Both the position numbers and the translations under genes were made by a program. The notes beneath the pieces are model-generated. The model was not told the origin of the DNA, did not search any database, and saw only the letters and a program-made list of their open reading frames with translations. From Colwellia sp. PAMC 21821 (GTDB taxonomy: Bacteria; Pseudomonadota; Gammaproteobacteria; Enterobacterales; Alteromonadaceae): a stretch of 64,000 nt of DNA. Each line of letters begins with the position of its first letter. Positions within the stretch are counted from its first letter, which is position 1. This document shows positions 8,426 to 17,213 of this stretch, one piece after another. The stretch covers positions 3,844,001 to 3,908,000 of the forward strand of contig NZ_CP014943.1 of NCBI RefSeq assembly GCF_002077175.1, written 5' to 3'.

Positions 8426-10549
8426 ATGTTTAATCCAGTTACTAAAACATTTGAGTTCGGTCAACATACCGTAACTCTAGAAACGGGCGTAATTGCTCGT
8501 CAAGCCACTTGTGCCGTTATGGCTAGCATGGACGATACATCAGTATTAGTCTCTGTTGTTGGTAAAAAAGAAGCTAAACCAGGTCAAGACTTTTTCCCGT
8601 TAACAGTTAACTACCAAGAGCGTACTTACGCAGCGGGTAAAATCCCAGGTGGTTTCTTCAAACGTGAAGGTCGTCCTTCAGAAGAAGAAACACTAATTTG
8701 TCGTCTAATTGACCGTCCAATTCGTCCACTATTCCCTGAAGGATTTACTAACGAAGTTCAAGTAGTAATCACGGTTGTTTCTGCTAACCCAGAAATTTCT
8801 CCAGACATTATCGCTTTGTTAGGTACGTCTGCAGCATTAGCTATTTCAGGTATGCCTTTCAGTGGCCCAGTTGGTGCAGCACGCGTTGGTTACACTGACG
8901 GCAAATATATTCTTAACCCGTTACAGTCTGAATTAGAAACGTCTCAGTTGAACTTAGTTGTTTCTGGTACTGATTCTGCTGTATTAATGGTTGAATCTGA
9001 AGCTGACGTACTTTCTGAAGAAGTTATGCTTGGCGCTGTTATGTTTGGTCATGAGCAAATGCAAACGGCTATTACAGCAATTAAAGAAATGGCTGCAGAA
9101 GTTAACAATCCTAAATGGGATTGGGTTGCACCAGTTAAAAACGCTGATCTTATCGCTAAAATAGCTGAGCTTTCTGAAAGCCAAGTTGACGAAGCTTACC
9201 AAATTACTGAAAAAGCTGTTCGTTACGAAAAAATTAAAGAAATTCGCGATGGTGTTGTTGCAGCATTATTGGCAGCTGATGCTGACCTTGATGTTCAAGA
9301 AGCAAAAGATTTATTCCATGACCTAGAAAAAACGGTTGTTCGTGGACGCATTACAAATGGCAAGCCTCGTATTGATGGTCGTGATCCTGAAATGATCCGC
9401 GCATTAGACGTAATGACGGGTGTGTTACCGCGTACGCATGGTTCTGCTGTGTTTACTCGTGGTGAAACTCAAGCATTAGTTGTTGCTACACTAGGTACAC
9501 AACGTGACGCACAACGTTTAGACACCATCATGGGTGAAAAAACTGATAACTTCATGCTTCATTATAACTTCCCTCCATACTGTGTTGGTGAAACAGGTTT
9601 TGTTGGTTCTCCTAAGCGTCGTGAAATCGGCCATGGTCGTCTTGCTAAACGTGGTATGTTGGCTGTTATGCCTTCGGCTGAAGAATTCCCGTATTCGGTT
9701 CGTGTAGTTTCTGAAATTACTGAATCAAACGGTTCATCTTCAATGGCTTCTGTTTGTGGTACTTCTTTAGCACTTATGGATGCCGGTGTACCAATTAAAG
9801 CTTCAGTTGCTGGTATTGCTATGGGTCTAGTTAAAGAAGGCGACAACTTTGTTGTTCTTTCTGACATCTTAGGTGATGAAGATCACTTAGGCGACATGGA
9901 CTTTAAAGTAGCGGGTACTACCGGTGGTATTACTGCACTTCAAATGGACATTAAAATTGAAGGTATAACACAAGAAATTATGCAACTTGCTTTAAACCAA
10001 GCAAAAGCTGCACGTACTCATATCTTAAGTGTTATGGACGAAGCTATTGGCGGACATCGTGATGATATCTCTCAATTCGCTCCACGTATTCATACGATGA
10101 AAGTTCCTCAAGATAAAATTCGTGACATTATCGGTAAAGGTGGCGCAACTATTCGTCAACTTACTGAAGAAACTGGCACGACTATTGAGATTGAAGACGA
10201 TGGTACGGTTAGAATCGCAGCGACTGATGGCGACCAAGCAAAAGATGCTATTGCACGTATTACTGCGCTTACTGCTGAAATTGAAGTGGGCACGGTTTAC
10301 ACAGGTAAAGTTGTACGTATCGTTGACTTTGGTGCGTTTGTTAACGTATTACCAGGTAAAGACGGTTTAGTACATATTTCTCAAATCTCTGAAGAACGTG
10401 TAAACGCTGTTAGCGACGTATTGACAGAAGGCCAAGATGTAGTCGTTAAAGTACTAGAAGTTGACCGTCAAGGTCGCGTACGTTTAAGTATGAAAGAAGC
10501 GATGGAAAAGCCAGTTGCAGCAGCGCCTGAAACTGACTCAGCAGAGTAA
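8426..10549 (+). CDS. pnp: Polyribonucleotide nucleotidyltransferase (PNPase)
   Basis: 3'-5' phosphorolytic exoribonuclease and RNA-tailing enzyme, a degradosome partner of RNase E. It is 707 residues (E. coli 711). Two RNase PH domains flank an all-helical linker. The second PH domain carries [25 protein letters not shown] and [15 protein letters not shown] signatures, and the [13 protein letters not shown] block holds the catalytic aspartates. A KH domain follows (about 552-610, [12 protein letters not shown] with the GxxG loop), then an S1 domain (about 620-690, [20 protein letters not shown]). The ATG follows TTAAGGAACTAACTAA. It is separated from rpsO by 6.8 kb, unlike the usual tight rpsO-pnp pair. 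Confidence 0.97.
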   Translation: MFNPVTKTFEFGQHTVTLETGVIARQATCAVMASMDDTSVLVSVVGKKEAKPGQDFFPLTVNYQERTYAAGKIPGGFFKREGRPSEEETLICRLIDRPIRPLFPEGFTNEVQVVITVVSANPEISPDIIALLGTSAALAISGMPFSGPVGAARVGYTDGKYILNPLQSELETSQLNLVVSGTDSAVLMVESEADVLSEEVMLGAVMFGHEQMQTAITAIKEMAAEVNNPKWDWVAPVKNADLIAKIAELSESQVDEAYQITEKAVRYEKIKEIRDGVVAALLAADADLDVQEAKDLFHDLEKTVVRGRITNGKPRIDGRDPEMIRALDVMTGVLPRTHGSAVFTRGETQALVVATLGTQRDAQRLDTIMGEKTDNFMLHYNFPPYCVGETGFVGSPKRREIGHGRLAKRGMLAVMPSAEEFPYSVRVVSEITESNGSSSMASVCGTSLALMDAGVPIKASVAGIAMGLVKEGDNFVVLSDILGDEDHLGDMDFKVAGTTGGITALQMDIKIEGITQEIMQLALNQAKAARTHILSVMDEAIGGHRDDISQFAPRIHTMKVPQDKIRDIIGKGGATIRQLTEETGTTIEIEDDGTVRIAATDGDQAKDAIARITALTAEIEVGTVYTGKVVRIVDFGAFVNVLPGKDGLVHISQISEERVNAVSDVLTEGQDVVVKVLEVDRQGRVRLSMKEAMEKPVAAAPETDSAE

Positions 10550-10609
10550 TTTACTGCGATAAATCGATGGCAGGAAATAGCTTAGTTTATACTAGCTAAT
10601 ATCTGCACA

Positions 10610-10638
10610 CAAAAAGGGAGCTTAATTGCTCCCTTTTT
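10610..10638 (+). terminator. Rho-independent terminator after pnp
   Basis: AAAAGGGAGC pairs with GCTCCCTTTTT around a TTAATT loop, followed by further T and A. It lies 62 bases after the pnp stop and 44 bases before nlpI, so nlpI probably has its own promoter or depends on read-through. Confidence 0.88.
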
Positions 10639-10681
10639 TATATACTCATTAGTATAAATACTCACTAGGATTCTGTTTTAC

Positions 10682-11599
10682 GTGCGCTTACTTTCTAATA
10701 CTCAATTTTCTAAAACTTTATTTTCCAAAGTATTACTTATTTCAGGTTTATTGCTCGCTCAAGGTTGTCAATCTACAAGCCCTCAGCAATCTGTAATTGG
10801 CGACCTGATCATTGCTGAGCCTATGGCTATCAGCTATAAAAGTGAAATAGCGTTAGCGCGATTGACACAAGTGATACAAAGGGCTGAAATTAGCGATGGC
10901 CAAAGAGCAGAATTATTTTATCAACGAGGTGTTGAATACGATAAAGTTGGCTTACGTGGCTTAGCGCGTTTTGACTTTAACCAAGCTATTACCTTAAAGC
11001 CCGACATGGTAGATGCCTATAACTTCATTGGTATTCATTTTACTCAATTACAAGAGTTTAATCAGGCATACGACGCCTTTGACTCTGCCATAGAATTAGC
11101 CCCTGATCATGAATACGCCTTCTTAAACCGTGGCATTGCGCTGTATTATGGTGGTCGTCCAAATTTAGCCTCTACTGATTTTGAAACTTTTCGAGAATTT
11201 CAACAAAATGATCCTTATCGCGTGTTGTGGCAATATCTTGCAGACATAGAAATTGATCAACTAAAGGCCGAACAAGACTTAGCCTTATTTGCAGAATTAA
11301 TTGATGAAAGTGTTTGGGCAAAAAATGTGATTAAGCTTTACTTAGACGAAATGAGTCAAAATGATTTTATTGACCAATTAGTCGTCAATGTTAATTCGAA
11401 CGAAGCACTTACTGAGCGTTTATGTGAAGCTTATTTTTATTTAGGAAAGTACAGCCAAATGAAAGGCGATGTAAACGCCGCTATTAATTTTTTTAAACTG
11501 GCGCTTAGTACAAACGTATATGAATTTGTTGAACACAGATATGCCAAGCTTGAGTTAGATTTAATGCGACAATCGATACAGCAAAGCATTACACCTTAA
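10682..11599 (+). CDS. nlpI: TPR lipoprotein NlpI
   Basis: Outer-membrane lipoprotein with tetratricopeptide repeats. In E. coli it is an adaptor that delivers the murein endopeptidase MepS to the protease Prc. Here it has 305 residues (E. coli 294), a GTG start and a lipobox LAQGC about residue 29. TPR-like helices follow with AYNFIGIHFTQLQEFNQAYD and AFLNRGIALYYGGRPNLAS patterns, plus a C-terminal YFYLGKYSQMKGD repeat. Position directly after pnp matches the conserved pnp-nlpI order and supports the name. Confidence 0.9.
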   Translation: MRLLSNTQFSKTLFSKVLLISGLLLAQGCQSTSPQQSVIGDLIIAEPMAISYKSEIALARLTQVIQRAEISDGQRAELFYQRGVEYDKVGLRGLARFDFNQAITLKPDMVDAYNFIGIHFTQLQEFNQAYDAFDSAIELAPDHEYAFLNRGIALYYGGRPNLASTDFETFREFQQNDPYRVLWQYLADIEIDQLKAEQDLALFAELIDESVWAKNVIKLYLDEMSQNDFIDQLVVNVNSNEALTERLCEAYFYLGKYSQMKGDVNAAINFFKLALSTNVYEFVEHRYAKLELDLMRQSIQQSITP

Positions 11600-11628
11600 C
11601 TCATTAATTAGTTAATTTAGATTTATAA

Positions 11629-13038
11629 ATGGCATTTAGAAATATTTTGATAAGCTTAGTAATAGTGATATTACTAAGCTTATTTTTTTTCATCGCCGAC
11701 TATCGTGACAAAATATCGAACGCTGAAATAACCCGCCAACAGCTCTCATTACTTGAAATACTTGACCCGGTAACTGACACGGATGAACGGCTGACTCAAT
11801 TGTTAGACAATGGTAATGAGCAGGCATGGATTCATTTAGCAAAACACCATGCTAACGCGAGTGCGAGTACCGCCTTTGAACTCGGAGAGTATTACCTAAA
11901 ACAAATGCAAGTGTCAGCAGCTCAATTATGGTATGAAGTGGCGATACGCCAGCAGTATGTTGCAGCGCGTCTAGCGTTGGCGAATATCTATTTTGACCAA
12001 CATCAATATGCTGACATCAAACCATTGTTATTACCTATTATGGGTAATGAAAGGGCGTTAGCCCTGTTATATAAATTAGCCTTACAGCAAGGTGAATTGT
12101 CCTTTATACAAACTTATAAAAACAAGTTAGCACATGGTGAAAATGCTGAATTTTATAACGAACTTGAGCAGTTCTCTGTATTCAGTCAACATAGGGAAGA
12201 AACCAGCGATTACAATTCAACTTGTTCGATTAACGTGCAGCTGTTTGCCACTAACTTAGCGGGTTTGCGCCATGGTAAAGCATTAAGTTCTGCATTTGAG
12301 CAACATAAACTAGCAAAATACATCTGTGTGAAAACACCAAAATATATTCCTGCTGAAGTGGTAAATTGCCAACATCTACCAACAGATAAAATACGTTGCG
12401 ATGCAAGTCAGTGGCTACAACGTTCAGATATTAATTCACGCTACTTAGGGGTTATTGTTGAGCAAGGTGGTGCAAATGTCGATAACGGAATTATGTATAT
12501 AGACCAGCAAGATAACCTTGATGTTTTAGTTCATGAACTTAGTCATTTTATTGGTTTTGTTGATGAATACCCACTGCCAAGGCAACACCAAAAATGTCAT
12601 CAACTGCAACAAACTCCATTTGCTCATAACCTTGTTGTTTTAGGGAAATATTATCAGGGTGAGCGAGGGACTTTGCGAGAAAATATATTATTGCAGTTGC
12701 CATGGCGAAGCTTAATTAAAGATTCAACACCAATATTGTCTAGGCACCCACAAGGTTGGAAATTAGGCACACCAGCGGAGCATAATGACGAAATAGGCAT
12801 GTTTGCCACGAATTCTTGTAATAGCAAGCGCGATACACAAGCGTTTAAACCATTAGCTCAGCGGACAAAATTGGAGTATTTCGAGTTAGATTTCCCCGCG
12901 ATATATTTAAATATTTTCAAGCTAGATCCCAAACGTTACTTAATGCCTAGTTATCATTTTAACATCAGTCGGGATTTAGTGGGTCAGGGCGAATATATTA
13001 AGGCGAGTGAGGTATTACAGGTTACGCTATTTGACTGA
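11629..13038 (+). CDS. Membrane-anchored protein with Sel1/TPR-like N-terminus and HExxHxxGxxD putative zinc-protease site
   Basis: I do not recognise a named family. Residues 5-24 form a transmembrane anchor. About 40-190 looks like helical TPR/Sel1-like repeats (AWIHLAKHHANAS, AFELGEYYLKQMQ, ARLALANIYFDQHQY). The C-terminal part contains DVLVHELSHFIGFVDEYP, giving His302-Glu303...His306...Gly309...Asp312. This is the metzincin-like HExxHxxGxx(H/D) zinc site with Asp as third ligand, as in snapalysin. The domain also has several Cys (CSINVQ, CVKTP, CQHLP, CDAS, CHQL, CNSKRD) that could form disulfides, consistent with a periplasmic location. It lies 29 bases after nlpI, so it probably belongs to the same transcript. 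A protease role is an inference from the motif alone. Confidence 0.7.
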   Translation: MAFRNILISLVIVILLSLFFFIADYRDKISNAEITRQQLSLLEILDPVTDTDERLTQLLDNGNEQAWIHLAKHHANASASTAFELGEYYLKQMQVSAAQLWYEVAIRQQYVAARLALANIYFDQHQYADIKPLLLPIMGNERALALLYKLALQQGELSFIQTYKNKLAHGENAEFYNELEQFSVFSQHREETSDYNSTCSINVQLFATNLAGLRHGKALSSAFEQHKLAKYICVKTPKYIPAEVVNCQHLPTDKIRCDASQWLQRSDINSRYLGVIVEQGGANVDNGIMYIDQQDNLDVLVHELSHFIGFVDEYPLPRQHQKCHQLQQTPFAHNLVVLGKYYQGERGTLRENILLQLPWRSLIKDSTPILSRHPQGWKLGTPAEHNDEIGMFATNSCNSKRDTQAFKPLAQRTKLEYFELDFPAIYLNIFKLDPKRYLMPSYHFNISRDLVGQGEYIKASEVLQVTLFD

Positions 13039-13050
13039 GTGAGTAAAAGT

Positions 13051-13096
13051 TAGCCAATTGGAAAATTCAAAAATGCTACTAATTGGCTATATTTTT
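13051..13096 (+). terminator. Possible terminator downstream of the nlpI-linked gene
   Basis: TAGCCAATT (13051) pairs with AATTGGCTA (13081-13089) around a 21-base loop, followed by TATTTTTATT. The stem is AT-rich and the loop long, so this is a modest candidate. It sits between convergent genes and could act for both. Confidence 0.4.
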
Positions 13097-13126
13097 ATTC
13101 AACATCTCTTATTTGTTAACCTTAGA

Positions 13127-13348
13127 TTAGTTAATGTGTTCTTTCAGTGTATTGAACTTAGTTGCTTTTTTTAAATGTGATGCGGCATTTACGTATTCTT
13201 GCTGCTGTATCACGGTATTACTTCTTACTTTAGCTACTGGCCACATTGTATTGTTGTTAAATGTTGATAGTTCTTGATCCAAAGAGGCCTTGTTATTTTT
13301 TGTCGAGTTTATGTTAGTCTTGCGCATAAACCATGAAAATAATGCCAT
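13127..13348 (-). CDS. Small hypothetical protein
   Basis: A 73-residue product with no family I recognise. Support for a real gene comes from TAGGAGG placed about 10 bases before the ATG, a strong ribosome site for this AT-rich genome. The protein is polar with a short hydrophobic start (MALFSWFM) and Lys/Asn-rich content; no membrane segment or metal motif is visible. It faces away from the CsdA-CsdE gene, so the roughly 140-base gap between them may hold divergent promoters. Confidence 0.42.
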   Translation of the reverse strand: MALFSWFMRKTNINSTKNNKASLDQELSTFNNNTMWPVAKVRSNTVIQQQEYVNAASHLKKATKFNTLKEHIN

Positions 13349-13510
13349 AGTATTTTTTCCTCCTATTAATCATCTTTAGTTATAGCTCAAATAATTAACT
13401 TTTGCTTAATGAAATTTAACATTTAAAGCAAAATAAGCACATTTACTGAGTTTATAAAGCATAAGTTAAGATATAATTGTGACAACTCAATGAAAATCAC
13501 TATTAGCTTT

Positions 13511-15205
13511 ATGGATAAATTCACTTTTACTTCTTTTCGACAACAATTTCCTATTCTTGAAGGCTTAGTTAATGGCCAGCCGTTAGTGTATTTCGATAAT
13601 GCCGCAACAACGCAAAAACCAACTTGTGTTATTGACAGCTATCAACATTATTATCAAATGAATAATGCCAATGTCCATCGGGCATCTCATGCGTTAAGTG
13701 CTAGGGCAACATTAGCTTTTGAAGATGTTAGGGGAAAAGTAAAAAAATTCATTAATGCTAACACTCACAAAGAAATTATTTGGACTAAAGGTAGTACTGA
13801 AAGTATTAATTTAGTTGCACAAAGTTGGGGACGTTCAACATTACAACCCAATGATGAGGTTGTATTAAGTTTTAGTGAGCATCACGCCAACATTGTGCCC
13901 TGGCAAATTGTGGCACAGCAAACAGGTGCAAAAATTAAAGTACTACCTTTAACGCAATCAGGTCAAATTGACGTGGAACAACTTGAAAGTGTTATTGGTG
14001 AGCGTACTCGAATGGTTTGTTTTGGTCATATATCGAACGTCATTGGCAAAATAAATCCAATGAAGGAAATCATACGCGTCGCGCAAAAGTATAAGGCATT
14101 AACCTTAGTTGATGGTGCTCAGGCGATTGCACATTTAAGCGTCGATGTTAAGGCCTTAGATTGCGATTTTTATGTCTTTTCCGCACATAAAATGTATGGC
14201 CCAACGGGCGTGGGTGTACTGTATGGTAAGCAAAAATTACTAGAGAAAATGCCACCATACCAAGCGGGCGGAGAAATGATCAAGTCAGTGAGCTTTGAGC
14301 AAACAACATTTAATGACTTACCACATAAATTCGAAGCCGGCACACCCAACATTGCTGGTGTTGTTGCGCTGGGCTCGTCTGTTTCATTTCTGCAACAACA
14401 AGACCACGCAGGGGTACTAGAATATGAAACTAGATTGAAACAATATTGCTTCGAGCAGTTATCAACTGTTGAGGGTTTAACATATATTGTTAATGAAGCA
14501 CCGGATATTCCAGTATTTTCATTCACCCTTGCTGGGCAACATAATCATGATGTTGCCACCGCACTAGACAGTGTTGGTATTGCCGTTCGCTCAGGGCATC
14601 ATTGCGCAATGCCTTTAATGCAATATCTTAATATTGATGGCTGTATTCGCTTATCTTTATCAGCATACAACAGCTATGAAGAAATAGACTATGTCGTGCA
14701 ACAACTGAAAAGCATAAGCTACCCTATATTGAATGTTAATGAAAATTCAAACACGTTAAAGCACAATGAAATTACTGATTTTAAATCGCTTACCACGACA
14801 CATTTAGCTGTTGATGACATATTAGCCATGTTCGCCAAAGCGAAAAGCTGGGATAGTAAACATCGTGAAATTATGATGTTAGGTAAAAAACAATTACGCT
14901 TACCAGAAAAAGATAGGACTGAACTGTCATTAATTACGGGCTGTGAAAGCCATGCATGGTTGATTTGTTATAAAGAAGAGGGCAATTTATTTCGCTTTAA
15001 AGCTGATAGCGATGCCAAAGTTATCCGTGGCTTATTTGCCATTATATTAGCCGCGGTTGATAACAAAACTGCCGCGCAAATAAGCGCCTTTGATATGGAC
15101 AATTATTTTAGTGAATTAGGTTTACTACAACACTTAAGCCCGTCGCGCGGTAACGGGCTACGAGCTATTGTACAGAAAATATATCGTTCGATTGAATCAA
15201 ATTAA
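13511..15205 (+). CDS. Fused cysteine desulfurase-sulfur acceptor (CsdA-CsdE)
   Basis: PLP enzyme that removes sulfur from cysteine and passes it as a persulfide to an acceptor Cys. Residues 1-400 are a SufS/CsdA-type desulfurase with YFDNAATTQKP, HRASHAL, SAHKMYGPTGVG (PLP Lys227) and RSGHHCAMPL (persulfide Cys365). Residues about 430-564 are a SufE/CsdE acceptor domain with LPEKDRTELSLITGCESHAW (Cys478). In E. coli these are separate genes, csdA and csdE. I place the start at the ATG 13511 because MDKFTFTSFRQQFP matches CsdA N termini, and a TATAAT at 13472-13477 would leave the upstream ATG (13490) almost leaderless. It converges with tcdA (csdL), the third csd-system gene. Confidence 0.9.
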   Translation: MDKFTFTSFRQQFPILEGLVNGQPLVYFDNAATTQKPTCVIDSYQHYYQMNNANVHRASHALSARATLAFEDVRGKVKKFINANTHKEIIWTKGSTESINLVAQSWGRSTLQPNDEVVLSFSEHHANIVPWQIVAQQTGAKIKVLPLTQSGQIDVEQLESVIGERTRMVCFGHISNVIGKINPMKEIIRVAQKYKALTLVDGAQAIAHLSVDVKALDCDFYVFSAHKMYGPTGVGVLYGKQKLLEKMPPYQAGGEMIKSVSFEQTTFNDLPHKFEAGTPNIAGVVALGSSVSFLQQQDHAGVLEYETRLKQYCFEQLSTVEGLTYIVNEAPDIPVFSFTLAGQHNHDVATALDSVGIAVRSGHHCAMPLMQYLNIDGCIRLSLSAYNSYEEIDYVVQQLKSISYPILNVNENSNTLKHNEITDFKSLTTTHLAVDDILAMFAKAKSWDSKHREIMMLGKKQLRLPEKDRTELSLITGCESHAWLICYKEEGNLFRFKADSDAKVIRGLFAIILAAVDNKTAAQISAFDMDNYFSELGLLQHLSPSRGNGLRAIVQKIYRSIESN

Positions 15206-15263
15206 GGGTGATTTATAAAGGCTTACCTTACTTTACATTGCGAGTATTACCTTAATATAATGA

Positions 15264-16049
15264 CTAGCTGAGTACTTTCTTTAAATATTTATCCATTGCT
15301 TTACCCACAGCAAAAAATGCAAAACAAGCCGTAACATGTGTTGCTGCACCAAACCCACCGCTACAATCTAAACGCATAGAGCCTTCACTTGATTGCTTAG
15401 CGTGACAAACGTTTCCATCGGCGTCAGGGTAGCGAAGTTGTTCACTTGAAAATACGGCATCAATTGAAAATTTGCGCTTCACATTTCGTGAAAAATTGTA
15501 CTCTCTACGCAGTTGGTTTCGTACTTTCGCCAACAAGGGGTCTTGGAAAGTCTGACTTAAATCGGCAATGGCGATTTTACTCGGATCTACTTGCCCACCT
15601 GCACCACCAATAGTAACGATGGGTAATTTATTTCGCTTACAATGTGCAATAACAGCACTTTTAACATTAACAGAATCGATAGCGTCGATAACGTAATCAA
15701 ACGAGTTGGTGAGTATTTCTTTCACATTTTCTAGCGTAACAAAATCTTCTATGGTGTTAACGACACATTCAGGGTTAATTTGCTTAATTCTATCACGCAT
15801 AACATCAACTTTACTCAGGCCAATAGTATCGGTTAAGGCATGAATCTGACGGTTTATATTGGTTATACACAAATCATCAAGATCAATTAACGTTATTTGA
15901 CCAATACCATTGCGGGCAAATGCTTCTGCTACCCACGAACCAACTCCGCCAATGCCGATCACACAGAAATGTGCCTGCTGTAGTGCTGCGCTTTGGCTGT
16001 TACCATACAGTCGTGCGATACCACCGAATCTTAATTGATAATCTGACAT
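15264..16049 (-). CDS. tcdA: tRNA threonylcarbamoyladenosine dehydratase TcdA (CsdL)
   Basis: E1-like enzyme that cyclises t6A37 of tRNA to ct6A using ATP; in E. coli it works with CsdA-CsdE. It is 261 residues, with the Rossmann motif GIGGVGSWVAEAFARNGIG (about 32-50), LIDLDDLCITNINRQ for ATP/tRNA handling, DAIDSVNVK and the IGGAGGQVDPSKI stretch. The C-terminal CSGGFGAATHVTACFAF is typical of the CsdL branch of ThiF/MoeB-like proteins. It stands tail to tail with the CsdA-CsdE fusion, 58 bases apart, preserving the functional neighbourhood though not the operon. Confidence 0.93.
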   Translation of the reverse strand: MSDYQLRFGGIARLYGNSQSAALQQAHFCVIGIGGVGSWVAEAFARNGIGQITLIDLDDLCITNINRQIHALTDTIGLSKVDVMRDRIKQINPECVVNTIEDFVTLENVKEILTNSFDYVIDAIDSVNVKSAVIAHCKRNKLPIVTIGGAGGQVDPSKIAIADLSQTFQDPLLAKVRNQLRREYNFSRNVKRKFSIDAVFSSEQLRYPDADGNVCHAKQSSEGSMRLDCSGGFGAATHVTACFAFFAVGKAMDKYLKKVLS

Positions 16050-16144
16050 TATTTATCCACTTGCTTGAAAATTCGTTGCGCATTATAGCAGTACATTATA
16101 GTAAAGCTACGAATGCAAAGAACTAACTGCGCTTAAAATATGTG

Positions 16145-16407
16145 TAATACCAATTGAAATAAATAATCGATCATTTTAAGGCGGTTTAAATCGTCAATAA
16201 CTGCGTTGTTTTCAATCACACACGCCCGCTATTACTCGACAATTGCTCCTGCATTGTTCTACTTACGGGCATCCATGCCCTAATCAATCAAACGCCTTGC
16301 CTGCAGGGATGCAGGTACTTATGTTTAGTCTGGAACAATAAACATGTATTCTTGAACAATTTATCCTCGCTTAAAATTGGTCAATAACTTATTACTTTTG
16401 GTATAAT
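16145..16407 (-). repeat. MITE-like dispersed repeat, long copy
   Basis: About 263 bases. Read on the minus strand, the outer 70 or so bases at each end match the element at 1795-1952 almost base for base. The middle carries about 100 extra bases, including two small hairpins, GGGCATCCATGCCC (about 16266-16279) and CCTGCAGGGATGCAGG (about 16301-16316). It has no coding capacity and lies just upstream of tcdA. The CATCCATG-centred hairpin is also present in the island at 31.3-32.9 kb. Confidence 0.8.
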
Positions 16408-17012
16408 ATGCCCTCGGATGATGATAATTCCATCAAAATGGCATGTTGGGTATTTATTCTATTTATTTCCGATATTGAAAATAGTGATGGGGAAGTAGTC
16501 TTAAATGGACATGTAACAAGTATGACTGGTTGTTTATTGAACTATTAATTAGAGTGATCGCGAAAAAAAAGTAAATGAAAAATAAAATAACGGTAATTAA
16601 TGTCATTTTTTTATAATTTTCAGCTGAAAATTGGTAAAGCATTTTGATAATGGATATTTTTATTTGTATTTTATTATTTAAAATTGGGCGGATAGAAAGA
16701 AAGTGAGGGCATATTTGACCTAATTATTACAATAATGGCCAATTATTTGCCTTGAATGAGGTTGTTTCTTGATTCCCCTGAGGGTTTATTATCAATTTAA
16801 GTCATAAATCGCCCTATTTTACATGCATTGAAAACCTATAAGATAGCGATTTTATATTAATAAATAATGACTCAGGATGTTGCTTTTCTATAGTTAAGTA
16901 GCGGCTTAACTATAGCAATAATGAGTAGATAAATATCGTAGAAATTGGTTGTTTTAACATGCAGCCATGTTCGACAACAGCTGAACTTTTGATTCACTTA
17001 TTGGCATAACTT
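16408..17012 (+). other. Spacer without recognisable features
   Basis: About 600 AT-rich bases. I see no open frame with a ribosome site, no RNA gene and no long hairpin; only homopolymer and short A/T runs. Confidence 0.5.
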
Positions 17013-17096
17013 ATTATGTTTATTAGACAATATTTATTAGACAGTGTTTATTGGACAGTGTTTATTGGACAGTGTTTATTAGAAAGTGTTTATATG
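17013..17096 (+). repeat. 14-base tandem array, six units
   Basis: Six contiguous 14-base units with consensus ACAGTGTTTATTRG; the three central units are nearly identical and the outer two or three diverge. There are no spacers, so it is a minisatellite rather than a CRISPR. It is downstream of the hybrid two-component gene. Confidence 0.85.
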
Positions 17097-17128
17097 ACTT
17101 TTAGGTCAATTATTTGAGCTTAGCGCTG

Positions 17129-17152
17129 AAAAACTGAAAAACTGAAAAACTG
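17129..17152 (+). repeat. Three tandem AAAAACTG units
   Basis: Same three-unit 8-base array as at 6539-6562, 10.6 kb away. Each lies just past the 3' side of a gene. Function unknown. Confidence 0.7.
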
Positions 17153-17213
17153 AAAACGGTAGGCCTTTATACATTTAGACAAGTGAGGCTCAATACTATT
17201 GCACACAATAACG

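Noticed and set aside
17013..17096. Possible CRISPR array
   Set aside because: Units of 14 bases are contiguous with no spacers, and no cas genes are present. It is a minisatellite.
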